Counted from the first letter of the stretch, positions 36,047 through 45,793 are shown. The stretch is DNA of 64,000 nt from Actinomadura sp. HBU206391 (GCF_014323665.1 NZ_JABVEB010000015.1:1-64000); one strand, 5' to 3'. Notes: generated from the sequence alone by a model not told the origin. Program-made: numbers and translations.

Positions 36047-36403
36047 CCCCGTCCCGGGCGCCGGGCAAACGCCGTGCCGCCGCCCGGCAACCCGGCGGCC
36101 AGGATCGTGACGTGATCGCAATCAGACGGTCACGGAAAGCACTCAACCCCTCCTGGTTGTCCAGGTTTTATGGGCTTTCGTCGCATTTCTCAGGACGCCC
36201 CCGGCGCTGCGGAAGCTCCCTTAGCAAACAACTCACACACGACAAAACACGCAGTGCGTCCAGATGAGCCCCCAACACGGCAGCGGCGGGAGTACGCTGC
36301 TGTGGCCGGGATAGGTCTGGGGCCCACAACAGGCCCGTACAGCCTGGTGGTCAGCCGCTCCCGGAACTACCCGTAGCCGACTCGTCACCTCAGGATTGAG
36401 CCC
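36047..36403. other. 357-bp intergenic region upstream of the FilP/Scy-like gene
   Basis: No gene is supported. TACGCT at 36293-36298 is a candidate -10 box. The central part (about 36170-36260) is less GC-rich than its surroundings and contains CAAACAACTCACACACGAC. Confidence 0.4.
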
Positions 36404-37768
36404 ATGCAGTCCGACATCGACGCCCAGCTCAGCAACTTCTTCGAAGACACGCCCCCAGCCGAGTTCGACGTGGTGCTTCGCGGCTACGACCGGCACCAAG
36501 TCGACGAGCAGATCAAGAAATTCGACAACGAGGTGCGGCAGACGCGCGAGCAGACGCAGGCTCTGCAGCGCGAACTGTCCGACGCCCATCGGCAGCTCCA
36601 AGAACAGGAGCGGCCGACCTACTCGGGTCTCGGTGCCCGCATCGAGCAGCTCCTGCGGCTCGCCGAGGAGCAGGCGACCGAGCTCGTCCAGGCCGCCCGT
36701 TCGGAGGCCAACGAGATCAAGGCGGCCGCCAAGGTCGACGCGGCCGAGCACCGGGCCACCGCCGAGAACGAGGCCGCCGAGCTGCGTGCCAACGCCCAGC
36801 GCGAGGGCGATGACATGCGCAACGCGGCCGAGCGGGAGGCCGACGACGTTCGTACCTCGGCCCGCCGCGAGGCCGAAGAGCTCACATCCACGACCGAGCG
36901 CGAGGTGGGCAAGCTCAGGGCCACCGCCGACCACGAGGTGGCGGAGAAGCGCGCCGCCGCCGAGCGCGAGATCGCCAAGCTCCGCACGACCACCGAGCGG
37001 GAGGTCGCCCAGCTCCGGGCGTCCACCAAGCGCGAGCGGGATGAGATCCTCACCACCGCCAAGCGCCAGGCGGACGAGATGCGGGCGCAGGCCCAGCGCA
37101 TCCTCGAGGAGAGCGAGGCACAGCGCGCCCAGGCCGAGGCCGAGTTCGAGATCCAGCTGGCCGCCCGCCGTGAGGAGGCCGACCGGCAGGACGCCGAGCG
37201 GCACGCCGCCGCGCAGACCGCCACGCAGAAGCTGGTGGCCGAGGCCGAGCAGCGGGCCGCCTCCGCCGAGCAACGGGCCGCCAAGGCGACCCAGCAGGCC
37301 GAGCAGACCCGGCGCGAGGCCGACTCGCACGCCAAGCAGCTCGTCGCCAACGCGCGGAAGAACTCCGACCAGGTCATCGCCGAGGCCAAGAGTCAGGCCG
37401 AGCAGTTGCTGGCCGACACCAAGTCCGAGGCCGACCGCATCCGCACGCAGGCCCAGCGCCAGGTCGACGAGCTCACGCGTCAGCGCGACAGCATCACGAC
37501 GCACCTCAACCAGCTGCGCCAGCTGATCGGTGGCATGCAGCCGCCGCCGCTCGGCGGCGACGACGCGCTCGCGGCTCCGGCCGGGAAGCCGGCGCTCGCG
37601 GCGCCCGAGCCGAAGGCCGCCGCTCCCGCGCCGGCTCAGGCTCCGGCTCCCGCACCGAAGCCCGCTCAGCCCACGGCTCCCGCGGCTTCGGCTCCCGCCG
37701 GCGGGGGTGCCAAGAACGCTCCGGCGGCGAAGAAGAAGGACGAGGACGAGGACTGGTGGCAGGAGTGA
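36404..37768 (+). CDS. DivIVA-like coiled-coil cytoskeletal protein of FilP/Scy type
   Basis: The 454-residue protein begins with a DivIVA-like helix pair (AEFDVVLRGYDRHQVDEQI, about 19-37), followed by about 300 residues of Ala/Glu/Arg-rich coiled coil. A Pro/Ala linker and the acidic tail DEDEDWWQE end it. The place behind mce, meaB and thiolase is that of filP and scy in Streptomyces, which organise polar growth. Here only one gene is present; it is longer than FilP (about 310) and far shorter than Scy (about 1300). Confidence 0.8.
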   Translation: MQSDIDAQLSNFFEDTPPAEFDVVLRGYDRHQVDEQIKKFDNEVRQTREQTQALQRELSDAHRQLQEQERPTYSGLGARIEQLLRLAEEQATELVQAARSEANEIKAAAKVDAAEHRATAENEAAELRANAQREGDDMRNAAEREADDVRTSARREAEELTSTTEREVGKLRATADHEVAEKRAAAEREIAKLRTTTEREVAQLRASTKRERDEILTTAKRQADEMRAQAQRILEESEAQRAQAEAEFEIQLAARREEADRQDAERHAAAQTATQKLVAEAEQRAASAEQRAAKATQQAEQTRREADSHAKQLVANARKNSDQVIAEAKSQAEQLLADTKSEADRIRTQAQRQVDELTRQRDSITTHLNQLRQLIGGMQPPPLGGDDALAAPAGKPALAAPEPKAAAPAPAQAPAPAPKPAQPTAPAASAPAGGGAKNAPAAKKKDEDEDWWQE

Positions 37769-37795
37769 TCCTCGCCTGAACAACTCGTCGAAAGT

Positions 37796-37834
37796 CAGAA
37801 AGCCTAGGAGTGGCGATCACCCCTAGGCTTTCTG
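37796..37834. terminator. hairpin terminator behind the FilP/Scy-like gene
   Basis: Arms 37796-37812 and 37818-37834 pair with one mismatch around a 5-nt loop; the outer parts read CAGAAAGCCTAGG and CCTAGGCTTTCTG. Confidence 0.8.
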
Positions 37835-37875
37835 GCGTCTAAGAGATCAAATGTCACCGGCGACGAGGAGACGGC

Positions 37876-39432
37876 GTGCCCGAGGACACCGCCCGCGAGG
37901 GCAAGGCGGAGGCCCCCAAGCCTGCCGTCCCCGACACCACGGACGAGACCGCCGACGAGACCAGGGACGAGACCGCCGCCGACACCGGAGGTGCGGCCGC
38001 CGACGATGGAGCGGCCCCCGACGACGGGGCGGCCGGTGACGGAGCGACAGGCGACGGCGGTGCGGCCGCCGATCGGACGGCGGCCGGGAGGCGAAACGCG
38101 CTCCGCGCCAGGCTCCGTGACGCCAAGCTCGGGGAAAGGGCGCGCGAGGCGATCCGGAACGTCGCCGCCCGCCGCGCGCAGGCCAAGGGGCCCGAACAGG
38201 AGCCCGGCGGTGAGACGGCCGACGAGGCCCGAGCCGAGCCGCCGGCCGAGCCGCCCGCTCCGCTGTCGCCCATTCAGATCAACCCGGTCGCGATCCCGGA
38301 ACAGCGCGTCCATGAGCCGGGCGCCGACCCCCTGACGGACATGGAGGTACGCAAGCGCGAGGCGGGCGTCGAAGACAGCCTCCCGTTCGGGCGGCCCGGC
38401 CAGCCGCTGGGCAGAACGCATCCGTTCATCTTCGGCTTCACCGGCGCCCTCGGGGTCTTCGCCGCATGGACGCTGATCCAGGCCATCGCGAGCGCCCGTC
38501 AGGTGCTGATCCTGATCGTGGTGTCCCTGTTCCTCGCCGTCGGCCTCAACCCCGCCGTCGAGGCCCTGCAGCGCCGCCGCGTGTCCCGGCGGTGGGCCGT
38601 CGCCCTGGTCTTCCTCGGCCTGCTCATGGTGTTCGCGGGCTTTGGCGCCGCCATAGTGCCGCCGCTCACGAACGAGATCACGGCGTTCATCGACCATGTG
38701 CCCACCTACATCCAGCAGCTCCAGCAGAACGCCCGCGTCCGCGAGCTCGATCAGCGCTACCAGCTGCTGGGCAAGCTGCAGTCCACGGTGACGAACGCCA
38801 ACTTCGGCAAGCAGGCGGTGAACGGCATCGTCGGCGTGGGCCGGGTCGTGGTCGGCGGCCTCTTCAGCACGTTCACCGTGCTGATCCTCACGCTCTACTT
38901 CCTCGGTTCGCTGCCCGCCATCAAGAACTTCTTCTACCGCATGGCGCCCCGCTCCAGGCGGGCGCGGGTGGCCCTGCTGGGCGACGAGATCCTGGTTCGG
39001 ATCGGCGGGTACGTCGCCGGTACCGTCGCCGTCGCCCTGGTCGCCGGCACCTCGGCCTATGTGTTCATGCTCTTCATGGGCATTCCGTTCGCGCTCCCGC
39101 TGGCGCTCCTCGTCGCTCTCACCGCCTTCATCCCGCTGGTGGGCGCGACGATCGGCGCCTCGCTCGTCTGCGTCGTCGCGTTCTTCGACGGCACGGGCAC
39201 GGGCATCATCTGCGTCATCTTCTTCGTCGCCTACCAGCAGGTCGAGAACTACGTGATCCACCCGCGCGTCATGAAGCGGGCGGTCGACGTCCACCCCGCG
39301 GCGACCATCATCGCCGCCCTCATCGGCGGCACCCTGCTGGGTATCGTCGGCGCACTGCTCGCGATCCCGACCGCGGCCGCGATCTCGCTCATCGTCCGCG
39401 AGGTGGTCGTTCCCCGCCAGGACACCATGTGA
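37876..39432 (+). CDS. AI-2E family transporter with long acidic N-terminal extension
   Basis: The first 170 or so residues are disordered and rich in Asp, Glu, Ala and Gly; the AI-2E/PerM permease domain follows with about seven helices and the family segments LFLAVGLNPAVEAL, VPTYIQQLQQNARVREL and YQQVENYVIHPRVM. The GTG start follows GAGGAG. The family exports or imports various substrates, so the name should not be read as proof of autoinducer transport. Confidence 0.88.
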   Translation: MPEDTAREGKAEAPKPAVPDTTDETADETRDETAADTGGAAADDGAAPDDGAAGDGATGDGGAAADRTAAGRRNALRARLRDAKLGERAREAIRNVAARRAQAKGPEQEPGGETADEARAEPPAEPPAPLSPIQINPVAIPEQRVHEPGADPLTDMEVRKREAGVEDSLPFGRPGQPLGRTHPFIFGFTGALGVFAAWTLIQAIASARQVLILIVVSLFLAVGLNPAVEALQRRRVSRRWAVALVFLGLLMVFAGFGAAIVPPLTNEITAFIDHVPTYIQQLQQNARVRELDQRYQLLGKLQSTVTNANFGKQAVNGIVGVGRVVVGGLFSTFTVLILTLYFLGSLPAIKNFFYRMAPRSRRARVALLGDEILVRIGGYVAGTVAVALVAGTSAYVFMLFMGIPFALPLALLVALTAFIPLVGATIGASLVCVVAFFDGTGTGIICVIFFVAYQQVENYVIHPRVMKRAVDVHPAATIIAALIGGTLLGIVGALLAIPTAAAISLIVREVVVPRQDTM

Positions 39433-39447
39433 CCCGGCCGCAGGAGC

Positions 39448-40236
39448 TCACCGCATCCGGGCCAGCGCCGAGACGAACTCGGCGACGGCCTGGTTGAACA
39501 GCTCCGGCTGCTCGACCGCCGACAGGTGTCCCGCTCTGGGGATGACCATGAGCTCGGCGTTCGGCAGTGCGTCGGTCATGGCGCGCGCATCGCCTTCGGT
39601 GGTGAGCTCGTCCTCGGCTCCGGTGATGACGAGCGTCGGGACCCGCATGCCCCTCAGGACGTCAAAGGACTCGGGCCGCGCGGCCATCGCGCGCTGCGCC
39701 CAGGCCACGGCCCGCGGCGGCGCGGAGCGTACGAGCCCGCGCACCCGCCCGTACACGAGCGCACGCTGGCGGAACGTGGTGGGACCGACGAGCCGCGGCA
39801 GCACCTCCTCGACCAGGATGCCCACGCTGTCGTCGGCGCTGATCTGATCCGCCATGCGCAGCCGGTTCTGCCGGACGGCATCCGGATCGGCGGCGGCCTT
39901 GGTGTCGGCCAGCAGCATGCCGAGGATCTTCTCGGGATGCCTGCGGCAGAGCGCCATCGTGACGTATCCGCCCATCGAGAGCCCGCCGATGACCGCTCGT
40001 TCGATGCCCTTCGAGTCGAGCAGGGCCGCCACATCGTCGGCCATGGCGTCGATCGACGGTTCGTCGTCGCCGAGGACCGAGCCGCCGAAGCCCCGCAGAT
40101 CCGGCGTGATGACCCGGAATCGCCCGACGAGCGCCTCCCGCTGTTCAAGCCACATCGCCGAGGACAGCGGAAACGCGTGGAGCAGGACGAGAGGAATCCC
40201 CTCGCCCACGTCACGAGCGTTCAGTGCGATGGTCAT
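39448..40236 (-). CDS. alpha/beta-fold hydrolase
   Basis: The 262 residues have a complete catalytic triad: the nucleophile Ser in GLSMGGY, Asp in ITGAEDELT and His in AGHLSAVEQP. The oxyanion segment LLHAFPLSSAMW is typical of the 3-oxoadipate enol-lactonase-like subgroup. The substrate is not known, and the neighbouring transporter is convergent. Confidence 0.88.
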   Translation of the reverse strand: MTIALNARDVGEGIPLVLLHAFPLSSAMWLEQREALVGRFRVITPDLRGFGGSVLGDDEPSIDAMADDVAALLDSKGIERAVIGGLSMGGYVTMALCRRHPEKILGMLLADTKAAADPDAVRQNRLRMADQISADDSVGILVEEVLPRLVGPTTFRQRALVYGRVRGLVRSAPPRAVAWAQRAMAARPESFDVLRGMRVPTLVITGAEDELTTEGDARAMTDALPNAELMVIPRAGHLSAVEQPELFNQAVAEFVSALARMR

Positions 40237-40358
40237 AACGCCCCTGCCGTCCGGTCGTCATCACGCGGAGATCGATCAGTCATGTGGCCATCGTGGCGTT
40301 CCCCGGCCCTTCTCCCGAGAACCATGGCCGTCATCGGCCGTACCGGTTTAGAGCCGCA

Positions 40359-41117
40359 TCAGGTCATGCGGGTGTCGGCGTCCCCTTGATCTGCGTCCCC
40401 TTCATCGGCGTCCCATTCATTCGGGAGCGGGGATGCCTGGGGTGCCACCCTCTTCACGATCTCGTTCAGCACGATGCGCACGTACGGCTCGCCGACCCAC
40501 AGGTGCTTCGCGTCGTCGACCGCGATGACCTCTGCCTGCGGGACGCGCTTGAACCGCTCGCGGGCCTCCGGAGGACGCAGGTAGTCGTCCAGCTCCGGCA
40601 CGAGCGCGACCACGGGGCGGCCGTCCGCCGCCCACGCGTCGAGGTCCTGATCGGTCGCTCGACGCAAGGGCGGCGAGAGCAGGATCACCCCCTCGACCAG
40701 CGGGTCGCGGCCCCACCTCAGGGCCAGCTCGGTGCCGAACGACCAGCCGAGCAGCCACGGGCGAGGCAGATCGTGGTACTCCGTGAACTCCAGCGCGGCC
40801 GCGACGTCGAACCGCTCGGTCTCGCCCTCACCGAACTCGCCCTGGCTGGTGCCGCGCTCGGAGGTCGTGCCGCGGGTGTTGAACCGCAGCACGGCCACGT
40901 CGGCCAGGGCCGGCAGCCGGAAGGACGCCTTGCGGATCACGTGGCTGTCCATCATGCCGCCGTGCGTCGGCAGCGGATGCAGGCAGACGAGGGTGGCGAC
41001 GGGCGGCCGGTCAACCGGCATCGCGAGCTCGCCGACCAACTCCAGACCGTCAGCGGTATGAAGCGTGATCGGTTCCCGCCGGGCCGGCAGCACCGAACTC
41101 GCGCGGATCTCCGCCAT
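40359..41117 (-). CDS. alpha/beta hydrolase superfamily protein
   Basis: The 252-residue protein has the subgroup pattern CLHPLPTHGGMMDSHV, RFNTRGTTSERGTS and the nucleophile elbow GWSFGTELAL. Asp and His candidates are in VVALVPELDDY and DDAKHLWVGEP. The ATG at 41117 is preceded by AGGAGA; an ATG 21 codons upstream is less supported. The next gene upstream is a zinc-ribbon protein on the same strand. Confidence 0.82.
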   Translation of the reverse strand: MAEIRASSVLPARREPITLHTADGLELVGELAMPVDRPPVATLVCLHPLPTHGGMMDSHVIRKASFRLPALADVAVLRFNTRGTTSERGTSQGEFGEGETERFDVAAALEFTEYHDLPRPWLLGWSFGTELALRWGRDPLVEGVILLSPPLRRATDQDLDAWAADGRPVVALVPELDDYLRPPEARERFKRVPQAEVIAVDDAKHLWVGEPYVRIVLNEIVKRVAPQASPLPNEWDADEGDADQGDADTRMT

Positions 41118-41200
41118 GAACTGTCTCCTGTCAGTAGCCCTGCTGTCGGTTACCCCGCCATCGGTCGCCCTAACGCCCATGTCCCTCGACCAGGCCGGCG

Positions 41201-41518
41201 TCAGTAGCGCGGGGCCCCGCGGGAACGCTGGATCCTCGGCGTCCGCCTCAGCCGAGCCTGCCAGCAGGACCGATGCCAGTGCCGCCGGTCGCCCGCGTCC
41301 CGCTCATCGGCCCGCCAGGCGACCACGTGCCCGACGCCGGGCGGGATCTCCTGGTCGCAACCCGGGCAGCGGTACGGCTTGGTCGCGTTGGCCGGCGCGA
41401 TCGTGCGAATGACCCAGTCCCCGTCGGGCGCCTCTTCGATGTTCTGAAGCCCGCCCGCCCATGAACCACCGACGGACCGGCGATCCTCGGCGTCGCGGCG
41501 ATTCTTACGGGGGCTCAT
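41201..41518 (-). CDS. small zinc-finger-like protein, actinobacterial conserved
   Basis: The 105-residue protein has a basic N-terminus (MSPRKNRRDAEDRRSVGGSW), a central beta segment and a zinc-ribbon-like CPGCDQEIPPGVGHVV with HWHRSCW as the second half. The C-terminus is Arg-rich. Homologues in actinobacteria are often labelled ATP/GTP-binding, but no P-loop is visible here. Function unknown. Confidence 0.75.
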   Translation of the reverse strand: MSPRKNRRDAEDRRSVGGSWAGGLQNIEEAPDGDWVIRTIAPANATKPYRCPGCDQEIPPGVGHVVAWRADERDAGDRRHWHRSCWQARLRRTPRIQRSRGAPRY

Positions 41519-41566
41519 GCCATAAGGGTACGGACGGGGGCGTACCGCCGTGTTCCCGAGTCCGGA

Positions 41567-43354
41567 TCAGCGGAGGGTCCGGCCGGCCGTGGCGTACTCC
41601 GCGAGCAGCGCGGCGGGCGCCGACGCGGTTTCGCGCGACTCCCCGTGGAGCGCCCGCAGCACGCGCACGGCCCGGTCGAGCCCGAGCCGGTCGAGATCCG
41701 CGATCGGACCCACCGGGTAGCCGCAGCCCAGCGTCATCGCCGCGTCGATCGCGTCGGCGTCGGCGTAGCCGGCGTCCATCATCCGAACGGCGTCGTTGAG
41801 GTACGGGAAGCGCAGCGCGTCGACGATGAACCCGGCGCGGTCGCGGCAGCGCACGGCCTCGTTCCCGAGCCGCTCGGCCAGCGCCACCACCCGCAGTTCG
41901 ACGCCGGGGTCGGTGAGGACCGTCGAGACGACCTCGGCCAGGTTCCGTCCCGCCTCCGCGAAGTGCAGACCGACGACGTCGCCGGGCCGGCTCGTGGCCG
42001 TCGCGAACTCGATGACCGGCAGGGTCGCGGCGGTGGTGGCGAGGACCGCGCCGGGCTTGGCGACGCCGTCCAGCACGGCGATCGTGGAGCGCCTCGCGGC
42101 GTCATCCCCGGTGACCGACTCGATCACAAGGTCGCACTCGGCCAGCGCACCCGGCTCGGAGCCGACGGTGATCCGGTCCAGGGCCGCCGTGCGGCCGGCC
42201 TCGTGGAGCTCACCGGCGGCCACGGCGCGATCGAGCGACGCCTGCAGGGACCGCCAGGCCGCGTCGGCCCCGGTCCCGGCGTCCCCTGCGTCCTCCGTCA
42301 GGGTCCCGGCGTCTCCGGCGCCCTCGGCCGCGACGAACCGGACCGGGCACCCGGCGCGGGCGGCCCGCAGGGCGATGCCGACCGCCACGTCGCCCGAGCC
42401 GGCCACGCCGACCAGCGGCCGTTCCGGCACCGCCGCCTCCTCGGACGCCGGCGGGGACGACACCGGGGACGGGCCGTCGACGACGACCGGCGATCCGGGC
42501 CTGTCATAGGTGTAGAGGCCGCGGCCGGTCTTGCGGCCGAGCTGCCCGGCGGTGACGAGCCGGCGCAGGATCGGCGCGGGCGCGTGCCGGCGGTCCCGGG
42601 TCTCACGGTAGATCGCCTCGAGCACTTCCAGTGAGGTGTCCAGGCCGATGAGATCGAGCAGGGTGAGCGGGCCCATCGGCAGCCCGGCTCCGGCCTTCAT
42701 CGCGTTGTCGATGTCCTCGCGGGTGGCATGCCCGGAGTCGTAAATCCCCACGGCCTGGTTCAAGTAGCCGAAGAGCAGCCGGTTGGCGATGAACCCCGCG
42801 CGGTCGCCGATGGTGACCGGCACCTTGCCGAGCCCGCTTACGAGTTCGGCGACCCTGGCCACGTGCCCGGGCTCGGTGAGCACCGTGCCGATCACCTCGA
42901 CCAGCCTCATGACCGGCGCCGGATTGAAGAAGTGGACGCCGACGACCGCGGCCGGGCGGCCGGTGGTCACCGCGATCTCGGTGACCGACAGCGAGGAGGT
43001 GTTGGTTGCGAGCACGGCGTCCGGCCGGCAGACCCGATCGAGCTCGGCGAACACCCTGCGCTTGAGCTCCAGCCGCTCGGGCACCGCCTCGATCACCAGA
43101 TCGCAGTCGCGCAGGGCCGCGTAGTCGGTGGACAACGTGATCCGGTCCAGGAGCGCGGCCTGTGCCTCCTCGGTCAGCCTGCCCCGCTTGACGGCGCGTC
43201 CGGTCGAGCGCTCCAGGTGCCCGCGGCCGCTCGCCAGCGCCGCCTCGTTGACCTCGATGCCCATGACGTCATACGCGCCGCCGGCCATCACCTCCGCGAT
43301 TCCGGCACCCATGGTGCCGAGCCCGACAACCCCGATCTTCCGGAAATCGCTCAT
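41567..43354 (-). CDS. tandem 3-hydroxyacyl-CoA dehydrogenase with a degenerate second module
   Basis: The 595 residues contain two consecutive 3HCDH units. Module 1 (1-285) is intact: VGLGTMGAGIAEVM, NTSSLSVTEIA, VGVHFFNPAPVMRLVEV with the catalytic His, and DRAGFIANRLL. Module 2 (about 310-595) keeps the layout but has GVAGSGDVAVGIAL in place of the classic nucleotide loop, GLHFAEAGRNLAEVV in place of HFFNPA, and GFIVDALRFPYLN in place of the GFIANR segment. It may be structural or have lost activity. The first module belongs to beta-oxidation or butanoyl-CoA metabolism. Confidence 0.9.
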   Translation of the reverse strand: MSDFRKIGVVGLGTMGAGIAEVMAGGAYDVMGIEVNEAALASGRGHLERSTGRAVKRGRLTEEAQAALLDRITLSTDYAALRDCDLVIEAVPERLELKRRVFAELDRVCRPDAVLATNTSSLSVTEIAVTTGRPAAVVGVHFFNPAPVMRLVEVIGTVLTEPGHVARVAELVSGLGKVPVTIGDRAGFIANRLLFGYLNQAVGIYDSGHATREDIDNAMKAGAGLPMGPLTLLDLIGLDTSLEVLEAIYRETRDRRHAPAPILRRLVTAGQLGRKTGRGLYTYDRPGSPVVVDGPSPVSSPPASEEAAVPERPLVGVAGSGDVAVGIALRAARAGCPVRFVAAEGAGDAGTLTEDAGDAGTGADAAWRSLQASLDRAVAAGELHEAGRTAALDRITVGSEPGALAECDLVIESVTGDDAARRSTIAVLDGVAKPGAVLATTAATLPVIEFATATSRPGDVVGLHFAEAGRNLAEVVSTVLTDPGVELRVVALAERLGNEAVRCRDRAGFIVDALRFPYLNDAVRMMDAGYADADAIDAAMTLGCGYPVGPIADLDRLGLDRAVRVLRALHGESRETASAPAALLAEYATAGRTLR

Positions 43355-43476
43355 GACCGCGTGCTCCCCTGTCCGCTGGATGCCCGTGTTGCCGGATGCC
43401 CGTGTTCCCTGGATGCCGTATTCGCTGATCAGCTGTTCAGGAGTCTCCCAGACGGCTCGTTCGCGACGAACTCTGG

Positions 43477-43483
43477 TACGAAT
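43477..43483 (+). promoter_or_regulatory. possible -10 box of a leaderless LLM oxidoreductase transcript
   Basis: TACGAAT ends 5 bases before the GTG start; no ribosome binding site is seen in between. Confidence 0.35.
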
Positions 43484-43488
43484 GACGC

Positions 43489-44514
43489 GTGCGCTTCGGG
43501 CTCTTCCTGCCGGCCGGGCAGTTCTCCGGCGAGAGGCACGGTGACGCCTTGGCCCGCACGGTCGAGGCGGCCGCGGCGGCCGAACTGGCCGGGTTCGACG
43601 ACGTGTGGGTGGCGGAGCACCACTTCATGTCGTACGGCGTCTGCCCGTCGGCCGTGACGCTCGCCGGCTATCTGCTCGGCGCCACGTCGCGCATCGAGGT
43701 GGGCACCGCGGTGAGCGTGCTGTCCAACCAGCATCCGGTCGCGCTGGCCGAGCAGGCGGCGCTGCTCTCCCTCGTGTCCGGCGGCCGGTTCCGGCTCGGC
43801 GTCGGCCGCGGTGGCCCGTGGGTCGATCTCGAAGTGTTCGGCACCGGCCTGGAGCGCTTCGAAGAGGGCTTCGCGGAGTCGCTGGATCTGCTGCTCACCT
43901 GGCTGTCATCGGAGCGCGTCTCGTGGCCCGGCCGCCGCTTCCGCTTCCGCGAGGTCCCGGTGGTGCCGCGACCGGATCCGGCGCCGCCGGTCGTGGTGGC
44001 CTGTACGTCACCGGGCACCGAGGCGCTCGCCGCCGCGCGCGGTCTGCCGATGCTGCTCGGCATGCACGTCGGGGACGCCGAGAAGGCGGCCGCCATCGCA
44101 CGTTACGCCGACCTCGGCGGGCCTGCACCGCACATCGCCACCGGGGTGGCGCATGTCGCCGACACCCGCGAGGAGGCGGTGTCGGCCGTACGCCGGGAGC
44201 TGCCGCGCTGGCTCGGTCCCGGACTGGCCGGTTACGTGCCGGTCGACGGCCGGCCGACGAGGCCACGTGATCCGGACGAGTACGCAAGGCTGCTGTGCGA
44301 ACTGCACCCGGTCGGCGGGCCCGACGACTGCGTGGAGGCGCTGACCGCGACCGCCGCCACCACGGGCATCGAGCACGTCATTCTGCTGGTCGACTGCACC
44401 GGCTCCCGCGAACGCACACTGGAGAACATCGCCCGCCTCGGCGCCGAGGTCCTCCCCAAGGTGCGCGATACCGACGTGCACGGCCCCAAGGCGCGCGATC
44501 GACCATGCCCGTGA
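43489..44514 (+). CDS. LLM-class flavin-dependent oxidoreductase
   Basis: The 341-residue luciferase-like TIM-barrel monooxygenase starts with GTG at MRFGLFLPAGQFSGE and has FDDVWVAEHHF, GTAVSVLSNQHPVALAEQAALLSLVSGGRF (in two runs) and GVGRGG for flavin (FMN or F420) binding. The substrate is unknown. The gene diverges from the dehydrogenase upstream. Confidence 0.88.
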   Translation: MRFGLFLPAGQFSGERHGDALARTVEAAAAAELAGFDDVWVAEHHFMSYGVCPSAVTLAGYLLGATSRIEVGTAVSVLSNQHPVALAEQAALLSLVSGGRFRLGVGRGGPWVDLEVFGTGLERFEEGFAESLDLLLTWLSSERVSWPGRRFRFREVPVVPRPDPAPPVVVACTSPGTEALAAARGLPMLLGMHVGDAEKAAAIARYADLGGPAPHIATGVAHVADTREEAVSAVRRELPRWLGPGLAGYVPVDGRPTRPRDPDEYARLLCELHPVGGPDDCVEALTATAATTGIEHVILLVDCTGSRERTLENIARLGAEVLPKVRDTDVHGPKARDRPCP

Positions 44515-44578
44515 CCGACCATGCCGTGATCTGGCGGGCGTTCGCACGGCGAACACCTGCGAGATCGCGAAGTGACGG

Positions 44579-44971
44579 TCAGCAGTCGCGCAGTTCGGGC
44601 GACTGGTTGAGGATCTGCTCGCGAGCCGTCACGAAGCGGCGGTAGGTCCGGCCGCCGGCCGCGGCGCCGGGGAAGACCGCCACCCGGTGGCAGTTCTGGA
44701 ACGCGAGCTTGACCCCGAAGTAGCGCTCGAGCGCGCCGCGCATGGCGTCGCTGGCGAGAACCCGCAGGAGCTGGCCGCGAGCCTGCTCGTCCGGCGGCGG
44801 CGTCTGGTTGTCGGCGAACTCCCCGCCGTCCACCTGGAGCCGGGCCACCAGGCCGCTGATCATCTCCCAGGCGTACGGCAGCGAGGTGCGAATGCACTCG
44901 ACGAACGTCGCGTCGTCGACCTCACCGGACTGTGCCTTTTCCAGGAGTTCCGCAGACACGTCGAGGGACAT
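44579..44971 (-). CDS. SCO5389 family protein
   Basis: The 130-residue actinobacterial protein matches the family named for SCO5389: MSLDVSAELLEKAQSGEVDD, PYAWEMISGLVARL and QNCHRVAVFPGAAAGG. In Streptomyces it lies close to nucS, as here. There is no signal peptide or known catalytic motif. Function unknown. Confidence 0.85.
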   Translation of the reverse strand: MSLDVSAELLEKAQSGEVDDATFVECIRTSLPYAWEMISGLVARLQVDGGEFADNQTPPPDEQARGQLLRVLASDAMRGALERYFGVKLAFQNCHRVAVFPGAAAGGRTYRRFVTAREQILNQSPELRDC

Positions 44972-45200
44972 GGGAGGTTCCTTTCGCCGTCCGTCCTACC
45001 TCACTCCTCTGGCGACGGTAATCATTACGCCCGAGCACGTCTAGGGCAGATTTATAGCGAAATGCCCGGTTGTCCACCATTGGCCGCACCTTGGGCACGC
45101 GTGACCAGCGCCGACGCAAGGCACGCAGAGGGCGCAACCCCACCGTGGTCCTTTGCGCACGGGCGCACCGCACGGAGGCCGCACGGGGCGCATCGCAAGG

Positions 45201-45728
45201 TCATGTGGTGAGGAGGCTGCGGCCCATCAGCACGTCGTCGACATAGCGGCCTTCGAGGTAGAACTCCTCCGGCAGGACACCCTCGACGGCGAAGCCCACG
45301 GCCTCGTACAGCCTGCGCGCTCGGAGATTGACCGACAGCACCCGGAGCGTGATGCGGCGCGCGCCCTGGAGACGGGCCTCCTCGAAGACCGCTTCGAGGA
45401 GCAGCCGGCCGAGACCCCGGCCGCGCTCCGCGGGGTCGACGGCGAACCCCTGGATCTGGCGTACGTGGTCGCCGCTCGGCAGCGGCACCGGTTGGACCAG
45501 CCGGATGAAGCCGAGGAGACGGCCCTGCCGCTCGGCGACCAGGAACTGTTCCGGCGGATGCCCCAGGTCGAAGAACACCGCGTTCTCGTGCGGGCGCGGG
45601 CTCACGGCGTTCTCAGGCGCCCACGTGATCCGGTCGAGTTCGGCGAGGGCGCGATCATCGGACAGCACCGCTCGCCGGATCCGCATCTCATCCGACGCCC
45701 GATCCTTGCCCGTCAGGGTCCACCTCAT
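45201..45728 (-). CDS. GNAT family N-acetyltransferase
   Basis: The 175-residue protein has the acetyl-CoA site QIQGFAVDPAERGRGLGRLLL, with the R-G-x-G-x-G loop, and the C-terminal NLRARRLYEAVGF of the RimI-like type. The ATG at 45728 follows GAGGGAG; an ATG 14 codons in (MRIRRAV) is possible. Target unknown. Confidence 0.87.
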   Translation of the reverse strand: MRWTLTGKDRASDEMRIRRAVLSDDRALAELDRITWAPENAVSPRPHENAVFFDLGHPPEQFLVAERQGRLLGFIRLVQPVPLPSGDHVRQIQGFAVDPAERGRGLGRLLLEAVFEEARLQGARRITLRVLSVNLRARRLYEAVGFAVEGVLPEEFYLEGRYVDDVLMGRSLLTT

Positions 45729-45793
45729 GATCGCACTCCCTCGTCACCTCGCATGAATCGTACGGTGGAGCAGCATCGGAGCCGTGCGCTGAC

